Origin: an uncultured Eubacteriales bacterium
Lineage (GTDB): Bacteria > Bacillota > Clostridia > Christensenellales > Borkfalkiaceae
DNA: 64,000 nt
Reading direction: 5' to 3'
Assembly (NCBI GenBank): GCA_900540805.1
Contig: UQHL01000016.1
Coordinates: forward strand, 1 to 64,000
This document shows positions 15,865-23,700 of the stretch, piece by piece (within the stretch, counting starts at the first letter, position 1; each line of letters opens with the position of its first letter). The notes under the pieces were generated by a model, which searched no databases, was not told the DNA's origin, and saw only the letters and a list, made by a program, of their open reading frames with translations. The translations under genes and the position numbers were made by a program.

Positions 15865-16668
15865 TTAAGGAGCAACGCTTGCAGACGAAGTATCCCCTAT
15901 TTCCACTTCGAAATAAATTCTGAAATTCAGGTCTTTCAGAGATTTCCCCTGAAGGCCGTTATAATTTCCCTCCGTCAAGACAATTCCCTGTTTCGTCAAT
16001 TCTTCATACGGCGCCATTTCTATCTGCACCCAGAAATCACGACGATTTCCGCCGGCCTGCGCGGCAATTCCGCCGTTTATTTCAATTTTTTCGCCTGCGG
16101 GCATCAAATCCAAAATTTTGTTATTTTCTCCGCTTAAATCCTTTCCGAAATATTTTTTTTCGTAAAAAACCACCGAGCCGTCCGCTTCCACCGAGCCGAG
16201 GCGCACACTTAAAGCGTTAAGCAACTGCGTATCCCCCGAAGCCACCGAAGTATCGTACTTAAAGGAAAGTACGTTTCCCGTATCGCTGTTGTTGACGAGT
16301 TTGAATTTATACGTAAATACCTGGGAGGGAAAGGCGGCCGTTATATCGTCTTTAAGCGTCAATTCCGCGACGGGGTCTTCCGACTGCGCATAATCGGTGC
16401 CCTTTTCCGCAAAATTATATTTTTCCGTATAGTAAGACGGGTCGGCCGAATCGGGGTCAAGAGGCGTATCGAGCAGGTCGGGCACGCCGTTGCGGTTGGA
16501 ATCCACGGCGGCGTACATCGTCACCGTCGAATTGATTTTGAGAATGGAAAAATTCATTCCCTCGATATAATCGCCCAGAGACAGCCACGCCGCCACCGTT
16601 CCCGCCAGCAGAACGACGGAAACGATCAAAGCGATTACGGGTATTTTTCGGGCAGCAAGCTTTTTCAT
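15865..16668 (-). CDS. Exported protein of the SipW operon, TasA/camelysin-like size
   Basis: 267 residues. A basic start (MKKLAARK) and one hydrophobic segment (about residues 9-31) run into AAWLSLGDYIEG, the pattern of a SipW-type signal peptide. Two parts of the mature region resemble the beta-rich fold of camelysin/TasA proteins: FTYKFKLVNNSDTGNVLSFKYD and WVQIEMAPY. DSNRNGVPDLLDTPLDPDSAD looks like a calcium-binding type-3 repeat. It has no LPXTG motif and no second membrane segment. It overlaps the upstream gene by 4 nt and is the last gene of the operon. Assignment as a matrix or minor surface component is inference; no family is recognised with confidence. Confidence 0.7.
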   Translation of the reverse strand: MKKLAARKIPVIALIVSVVLLAGTVAAWLSLGDYIEGMNFSILKINSTVTMYAAVDSNRNGVPDLLDTPLDPDSADPSYYTEKYNFAEKGTDYAQSEDPVAELTLKDDITAAFPSQVFTYKFKLVNNSDTGNVLSFKYDTSVASGDTQLLNALSVRLGSVEADGSVVFYEKKYFGKDLSGENNKILDLMPAGEKIEINGGIAAQAGGNRRDFWVQIEMAPYEELTKQGIVLTEGNYNGLQGKSLKDLNFRIYFEVEIGDTSSASVAP

Positions 16669-17447
16669 GATTCACCCATCCCTATGCCCAGCCTGCCGAT
16701 CGAAAATTGCTTTTCCGAAAGCAGGTTGGAAGTCGTCCCCTTGAGTTTGGCGTATTGTTCCAGATCGACCGACAGGCGGATCGTCGAGGAAACAAATTCC
16801 TCCACATTCGGCCATATCTCTGTTTTCAGCTCCACTGTGCCGTTGTTTTTTTCCTCTACGGTCTGCGAGCCGTCCGCATTGTCCGTAACGGTATATTCCG
16901 AAAACCAATGTTTTTCGGCAGGCTCCGCCCCGTCTTTGTCTAAAACATTCCACCTGTATATTCCCAAAATACTTAATTCCTTGTCTTTTACCGTAAATTT
17001 TCCGTTGCTGTCGGTTATATTCGTAAAGTAGAGACGATATTTCGTGCCCGCAAGGTTTGCCGAACACTTGTACGCAATTTTGATATCGAGATATTCGCCC
17101 GGGAAAAGCCCCTTTATTTCGAAAGGAATTTTATTGCCCTCTTCGTCGCGGACGAAAGCTCCGTCTTTATATTCGTAATACTTTTTTTCGTCCTCGCCTT
17201 TGTGATACACGACCGTTTGCGTATAAGACCCGCCGCCTTCAGCAGCGACGCCCCGCACCACCGTAATTTCGTCGGAAAAGGTAATAAAACGATTGTCCAC
17301 GCCGACAGTCATGCCGCCGCCATCCACCCGATCAACCATGGAAAACCACGCCAGAGAGGACGCCACCAGCATAAGCCCCGTGACGATAAGCGAAACGAAA
17401 GGCATGATTAATTTATTTCTTTTCAACAGAGAGAAAAATTTTTTCAT
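16665..17447 (-). CDS. Exported protein of the SipW operon, second small component
   Basis: 260 residues. MKKFFSLLKRNK precedes a hydrophobic helix (about 14-35) ending in SSLAWFSMVDRVDGGG, as in SipW substrates where cleavage follows an A-[WY]-F type motif. The mature part is predicted mainly beta: GEYLDIKIAYKCSANLAGTKYRLYF is an accessory-type immunoglobulin-like edge, and there is a late acidic segment ELKTEIWPNVEEF. I do not recognise a named family. It lies 19 nt after the 1073-residue gene and its stop overlaps the next start by 4 nt, so the small proteins are translationally coupled. Confidence 0.7.
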   Translation of the reverse strand: MKKFFSLLKRNKLIMPFVSLIVTGLMLVASSLAWFSMVDRVDGGGMTVGVDNRFITFSDEITVVRGVAAEGGGSYTQTVVYHKGEDEKKYYEYKDGAFVRDEEGNKIPFEIKGLFPGEYLDIKIAYKCSANLAGTKYRLYFTNITDSNGKFTVKDKELSILGIYRWNVLDKDGAEPAEKHWFSEYTVTDNADGSQTVEEKNNGTVELKTEIWPNVEEFVSSTIRLSVDLEQYAKLKGTTSNLLSEKQFSIGRLGIGMGES

Positions 17448-17466
17448 TTTATACCTCCGCGCCTCG

Positions 17467-20400
17467 TCATATCCTCGTAACGTGAAATTTAATCACTATT
17501 TTGACAGACGTTCCGTTTAACGTCAGCGAATACGTAAGAGTAAACGTATCGCTCGTATAGGGATCGCCTATATGTCCCCATGTCAAAGTTTGGTTGCTTG
17601 CGGAATATGTTGTCCCCTCCGCCGTCTTGTAAGAGCGTTCTATTCCGTAATCGCCCAGCGTTGTACTGAAGTTTTTATAAAGATCCGCAATACTTACGCC
17701 CTTCTTCAGTTTGGACTGATACTCGACGCCCTTGAGATTGATATAATCGTTTACCTCGTCGGACTTTTCAAAAAGAATGGGATTGGCGTCCGCTATCGTA
17801 TTATAGACGGAAACGCCGTTATCCGTCAGTTCCTGAAAAACGGGAAGATTAGCCAGCCCTGCGGAGCCGTAGAAAATCCCATCACCCCCCGAAGCGTTGT
17901 TTTGATATACATAGACCTCGTTTAATGAAGGAAAGCTCAAAAGCCATTCAAACGAATATACGTTATTATTATCAATATAGAGCGTTTTGAGGCTGGGCAG
18001 CTCCGCCAAGCCGCTTAAAATGCCGTTATCTTCGCTTGCGGCATTCGCGCGGTCGGTAAATCCGTTTCGGGAAAGAATCAGCGTTTCCAGCGCGGTCATT
18101 TGGGAAAGATAGCCCGTAACCGCAGCCGCTTCGCTTCCCGAGAGGTTTTTACCCGTAAAGTCCGCCTTTTTTGTACCGACCAGATATTGCAGGCCGTAAA
18201 AGTTTGTTACCTTCTGCAACGTAGCATCGGAAATATCAAAGGTGACGTTTTGCTTCAGCCAATCGGTATAAACGAATTTCGTCGTATATTGCCCCATCGT
18301 ATAAACGTCGTTGCTGACGTTAAAATTGTCGTAAATCCATTTATAAAGATTTTCGTCGCGGATTGTTTCGCTGCTCTCCGTAGCTGTAGGAGCGTATTTC
18401 AAAACGCCCGCAAGCGTAAAGCTGCTCACAATCGGCTCGCCGTCCTTGGCGTATTGCGTCCAGACGAGACGGCTATCGGCGCCATAAGCAAGCTCGTTAA
18501 AGCTATAGATATAATTATAAACGAGCTTTATCGTACTGTTCTGACGGGGAATTTTGTTTTTATCGATGACGAAATTCCACTTCGCGTCACCCGAATCGAT
18601 AATCTCGCGCAGTTTTGTTTTGGCGGCGTCGCCCGTGCCCAAATATTGGTTAAACGCCGACGTGCAGGAGCCGTATCCCTCAAGAGAAAACGTCTGTTCT
18701 ACGTCTCCGTAGGTCAGCTTGAGAGAAACGGCGCCATTCGTATCGCCCGTAATATCGTAGCATACGATAGGGCCGTTGCTGCCGTAACAAAACGGCATAG
18801 TGAAGCTTTCGACCGTATATCCGCCGATCGTCGAATACAGCATATCGTTATAGTAAGTATAGTAAGGCAGGAAACCGCTGATGTTATCTCCTCCCGCAGG
18901 CGGCGCGTACGCCACTTCCAGCTGAATCCGTTCCGTCGAGCCGCCCGCGCCGCTAAACGTCACTTGAACGTCGAGAATCACCGACTGGACGTAATCTTCG
19001 GGCTTTTTGCCGTCGGCCACTTTCAGAAGATTGTCGGCCCCGACGATTTCATATACCCCGAACGTATTATTCATCAATTCGTAATCGAGCGTAACGTTTC
19101 CGTATTTCTGACGGATCTTCTCGAGCTGCTCTTTTTTCTTTGCGTCGGTTACCGTTTGGATATATTCGTCGGTCAGCCGATACAGAGGTTGAGAGGTATA
19201 GCCTATAACGGTTTCTTTCAGTTCGTCTAAAATAGGATTTATCGTAATTCTGCCGCCGTACAGCTCGCTGACGATATCCCGCGCAATCGACGCATTTGTA
19301 TTAATAAGCTCCGTATCGCCGCACAGCGTGGGCAGAACAAACGCATACTCCGCCCCCGCCGCCAATGAAGTCAACGTTATTTTTAGGCTCTTGATATCCA
19401 CGGTCGGTTGAAATTTGATTTTATCCGTATTTTCCACATCGGAAAAATTATCCGCATAATTGAGCCGCTCGCCCGTCCCGTTTTCGCTTTTATACGCCGA
19501 ATAAGCGAACGTAATGCCAAGGTCTTCCATTTGCGAAGGCAAAAAAAGCTCGCGGTTAAAGAGGTACCCCGTCCAAGCGACACCTCCGACGGCCGTTTCA
19601 GAATAATATTTTTGCAGATAGGATTTAAGCAGAGTTTCCCCCGCCGCCCGCGCCGCCGCGGCGTTCGTTTTATCGACTATGTGGAGAAGAAATTCGCAGG
19701 AGGCGACGGGCGTTTCGTCGATGAGAATTTCCGCCGTCAAGGTAACGTCCTCTTTCCCGACTGAAAGCTTGGATATATCCACTCTGCCGTTCGGGCTGAC
19801 GAGCTCCGCATCAGAAGAAGTATAAAAAATTCTAACGTTTCCGTAGCCCAAATAATGCGTGGGCAAATCGAGATCGCGGAAGACAAACGCGCAGACGTCC
19901 TCTGCGCCGTTCGCGTTTTTGCCGTGACAAAACAGCCGCTTCTGCAAAAACAAGGAGCTGTCAAACACATACGGAGAAGCCGAACCGTCGCCGACAATCA
20001 AAACCGCTTCGGCTGTTACGCCGTCGTAATCCAGCCGTTCGGGACGAGCGTCCCCTTCATTGACGAGGATATCGGAAACAAGTCGGTAAGCATTGTAACT
20101 CACAAGCTTTTTATCGACGGAAAGCACTTGCTTAAAGGCCTCCGATTCAGCGTCCGTGTATGACGCGCCCGCGTTGTTTTCAAAGGTTACGCGGTCAAAA
20201 ATCACGTCCGCATAAGGAACGTCGGCATAAATTTTCCCGAAAGCATTTTCTTCTGACGAATCGGAAGAAGCCGAAAGAGCGTCGGGCACGATCGCGCCGT
20301 TGGAAATCACAAAACTGCCCGCGTAGGAATGGGAGATCGTGAGAGAATGCCCCGCAAGGTATAGTTTCTTTGCGTTCAAATCGATATGGCAGTCCGCCGT

Positions 20401-20688
20401 AACAATCAGATCGGAAAGCAAGGTAATATCGTTTTGAAGCGTGAGCGTCATTCTTTTTCCGACGGCGCTCGTCTTATCGGGGTCGTTGTACGCCTCCGCC
20501 TTAGAATAGGAAAACAATTGCTCGAAGGAAGAAACATTTACCCGTCCTCCGTCCGTAATCTCGGCGGAGATATGCTGATTACCGCTTTCGGACGTATGAC
20601 TGAAATAGGCATACGTCCCCGTGGCCAGGCATGCGGCCGCGACCAACGAAAGGACGGGTATAATCCATTTTTTATGCAGCTTTTTCAT
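17467..20688 (-). CDS. Large exported leucine-rich-repeat protein of the SipW operon
   Basis: 1073 residues. A SipW-type signal segment, WIIPVLSLVAAACLATGTYAYFSHT, fills about residues 7-31. Then comes a region like a right-handed beta helix (MTLTLQNDITLLSDLIVTA, LAGHSLTISHSYAG), several beta-rich segments, and leucine-rich repeats at about residues 865-935 (LETLILSRNGF, LKTLYIDNNNVYS, LNEVYVYQNN). It ends in a beta domain with TFTLTYSLTLNG. There is no LPXTG, SLH or C-terminal anchor. The ATG at 20688 has AAAGGAG 5 nt upstream; a reading from 20772 would overlap the upstream gene and lose the signal-peptide start. It shares its architecture with the 1881-residue protein next door. An adhesin or matrix role is inference. 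Confidence 0.8.
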   Translation of the reverse strand: MKKLHKKWIIPVLSLVAAACLATGTYAYFSHTSESGNQHISAEITDGGRVNVSSFEQLFSYSKAEAYNDPDKTSAVGKRMTLTLQNDITLLSDLIVTADCHIDLNAKKLYLAGHSLTISHSYAGSFVISNGAIVPDALSASSDSSEENAFGKIYADVPYADVIFDRVTFENNAGASYTDAESEAFKQVLSVDKKLVSYNAYRLVSDILVNEGDARPERLDYDGVTAEAVLIVGDGSASPYVFDSSLFLQKRLFCHGKNANGAEDVCAFVFRDLDLPTHYLGYGNVRIFYTSSDAELVSPNGRVDISKLSVGKEDVTLTAEILIDETPVASCEFLLHIVDKTNAAAARAAGETLLKSYLQKYYSETAVGGVAWTGYLFNRELFLPSQMEDLGITFAYSAYKSENGTGERLNYADNFSDVENTDKIKFQPTVDIKSLKITLTSLAAGAEYAFVLPTLCGDTELINTNASIARDIVSELYGGRITINPILDELKETVIGYTSQPLYRLTDEYIQTVTDAKKKEQLEKIRQKYGNVTLDYELMNNTFGVYEIVGADNLLKVADGKKPEDYVQSVILDVQVTFSGAGGSTERIQLEVAYAPPAGGDNISGFLPYYTYYNDMLYSTIGGYTVESFTMPFCYGSNGPIVCYDITGDTNGAVSLKLTYGDVEQTFSLEGYGSCTSAFNQYLGTGDAAKTKLREIIDSGDAKWNFVIDKNKIPRQNSTIKLVYNYIYSFNELAYGADSRLVWTQYAKDGEPIVSSFTLAGVLKYAPTATESSETIRDENLYKWIYDNFNVSNDVYTMGQYTTKFVYTDWLKQNVTFDISDATLQKVTNFYGLQYLVGTKKADFTGKNLSGSEAAAVTGYLSQMTALETLILSRNGFTDRANAASEDNGILSGLAELPSLKTLYIDNNNVYSFEWLLSFPSLNEVYVYQNNASGGDGIFYGSAGLANLPVFQELTDNGVSVYNTIADANPILFEKSDEVNDYINLKGVEYQSKLKKGVSIADLYKNFSTTLGDYGIERSYKTAEGTTYSASNQTLTWGHIGDPYTSDTFTLTYSLTLNGTSVKIVIKFHVTRI

Positions 20689-20713
20689 GCCTGCTCCTTT
20701 TTGTGTTTTTTCG

Positions 20714-23700
20714 TCAGCCTTTAACATCGACGGTAAACTTTCGGACATATTCCTTGCCGTCCTTTCTGACAATCGCGGAAATAACCACCTGCTGAGTGCC
20801 GCCCGTTCCGCCGTAATTACTTCCCGTATAATATCTTTCGTTATCCAGGCGGATTACCCCGTTTGCATCACTTATCGCATCTACAGCGCCGAAACGCTTC
20901 ATATAATACGCGCCTGTCGTTTCGTTGACCGTGAGGATATAAAATTTATTCGTTTCATACGTTCGATCGGAATTTCCCGTATAATAATATACGTTTCCGA
21001 CCGAATCCGCCGTTGCGTTTAGCGCAAGGCTTTGTAAATCCGCAATCGTCGTAATCGTCGTGCAGAAGCTCATTTTTTCGAGATCGTGTTCGAAATAGAA
21101 GTGTCCCGACTCGTTAATCAACAGTCGATAAACGCCGTTTTGAACGTAAGTATTTCCCAACGCCGTAGTCATTGTAGGGCCGTTATAGTAATAATACATT
21201 CCGTAATATTTGCCGTACAACCTATCGTTTATATGGCTGTTGGCTTCGGATAGAATATCGTCCAGCGTGGTTGTAGCGGACGGAAACGTAATTGTCACCC
21301 GCGTCCAAGAATATCCGTTGCTGTCTATGCCAAGACGATAGTAATAATTTCTGGTATAAGAAAACGAATTTGGCGTTGTGGCTTCGGCATAAATATCACC
21401 GCTTCCTGTATTTCCCGTGTATCGGTAATACGCAGTCCCCGTAGCAGCTACTTTTGCGGCTTCGTCGATTTTTGCTTTATCGGCGGAAGATAATACCCCG
21501 ACGTTGCTTATATAGGTATCGCATTTCGTTATAGCATTTACTGTCTTTCCACCTGAATCGACAAACGTTGCCGTTGATTCGTCCAATCCCCCGCTGGATT
21601 CCTCTTTTACCAATTCGTTTATTTTATGAGCGGTATAGTTTGACAAGCTATTATTACCGATAGGATTACGTCTATCACCTCTTACAAAATACATCGTATC
21701 GCAAGCACTGTAATCCGGGTCATCTCTAACATACGTTTTAACTTTTTCCTCATTTGATATAAAGTAATGCTCTCGATAGGTTTCCTTTCGTGTTTCCGTG
21801 TATTCGTAATATCCCGAGGAATAGCTAAAATAATTATACTCACAGGTAATTACACTGTTTCGGATTAAGGACATGTTAAGTCCGCCTATAGTAGCATTTT
21901 GACTATTACCCGTATAATAATAATACTTTGTAGAAACAAGTTCTTTTACATTTGTGTACTTATGTTTTCTATAAGTATTCGTTACCGTATATTCTACTTC
22001 ATCGTATCCAAAAGAATTAGCATCCATAAGACTAAAATAGTTTTCCCGAGTTCCATTTGAATAGAAATATAAAACATACCGACTTCCACCTGTACCGTTT
22101 GCGCTAATTTGGTTGTTCGAAGAAATTAGACTCCCCGTAGTATCTTTGTCTGAAGATCGGAGCTCAATTTCATCATAATCGTCTTTGGAAACGGCAGTTT
22201 CAACCTCTTCCGCCGTCAATTGAGAAGGAACAGACGAAGCATTGTCATAAACGGCGTCAATCACAATTCCGCAATCTGTATATTCCAAACTTCTGCCGAT
22301 ATAGGAAATCTTGTAAATATGTCCCGCGGAAAATAATTTTCCGTCGCCGGAAACAAATGTAGCGTTACAATAATAGTAATTGGCAAGTTTTTCGTTCATG
22401 CCCTCGACGGAAGCTATCGTCGGCACTGCGCCCGCCGAAGTGACGAGGGTCATCATGTTTCCCGATTCTATCCGCCAATATATTTCATCTGCTCCCGTAT
22501 CCGTGTAAATTTGCTGACACAGCTGCAGATATTCGCTGCGGATTTCGCTGAATTCGTTGAGATAAGTCAGGCTTTCCGCCGCATCTTTGCTTCTCCCCTC
22601 GGCGGCATAATCGCGGAAAATTCCGTCGTCATCCGAATAGTATAATTGCTGCGCAGTCGTCCCCGTATAATTGGCGTACAGGTTGGAAAGCGCGTATTCC
22701 TGATATTCGAACGTGCAGCTCGGATTGATTTTCCTCACGTTAAGATACTGTAATTGGGCCATATTCAAATCAACCAACGAGTTTATCCCCTTGATCCCCA
22801 TATTGAAAGAAAGATCAAGATAAGTAAGCCCTTGCAGGCGCGCAAGATTAACGATCTCGAACGCCACATAATTCTGCGCGCAGTTGCGCATGGTAAGACG
22901 GCTGACCGTCGGATGACCGATGGTAAATCTGTTAATGAACGAGGTGAGCGAGGACGTATTCAAAAACGCAGAAAGCCTGGGCGTCGCCGCACTATTTTCC
23001 GCATTTCCTTCGATTTCGCCGTAGATATTCAGCGCCGTAAGCGCGGAAAAATAGGAGAGCCCCGCCGTGATTTCGTCTAAATTGGTAACGTGCGGAATTC
23101 CCTGCGTAAGCTCGGCCGTAAAGGAAGAAGCCGTTTTTCCTAAGGCCTCGTAAAGCTTTTGCGCCAAAAAATTTATTCCGTCCGTCTTCAAATAGGTGGG
23201 CGTGATAGTAGCACTGTCAAAGGCATTATTGAATCTATTTCCCACAGTACTATCGGCAACATTCTTCCAATAAGTCTTTAATGCCATTGTCTCGATTTTA
23301 GAAATATAATCCGTTCCGTCTTCCACATAATAAATCCTCACCCCATTCTCGGTATAATAAGTTCCGATAATCCCGGTATTAGGCGGCCCTTGCGCTCCGC
23401 CGCCGGCATTATCGTACTTCTTTTCGTTGGTCGCCCACTGCAAGATTTCCACGTACTTGAAGTAAGCGAAAGAATCATCCTCCGCTCCATTCCAAGTTGA
23501 ACGTGATGCGATTATTTCCGCAATCGTCGCATTTAGAGCCGCCCCGTCGGCGATAATAAGGCCGGGCGCCTGTTCCGTCGCCTCCGTCCATACGGCGTTC
23601 CAATCCGCGCTTGGCGCTATACCGTTAAGATACGCTTTGATTACGGAAATTTCGTCGGGGGTAAGATATTCCTTGCCGTCCGACTGAACGGAAGCCATGG

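Noticed and set aside
15856..15874. CCTTAA/TTAAGG hairpin as a terminator of the SipW operon
   Set aside because: Only a 6-bp AT-rich stem overlapping the stop codon, and no T run directly after it.
18100..19230. A 376-codon plus-strand open frame inside the LRR gene
   Set aside because: The minus-strand protein has a signal segment, ribosome site and LRR motifs; the plus-strand frame has none.
20689..20772. Longer start of the 1073-residue protein at 20772
   Set aside because: It would overlap the upstream gene by 59 nt and put 28 polar residues before the signal segment; ATG at 20688 has AAAGGAG at the right distance.
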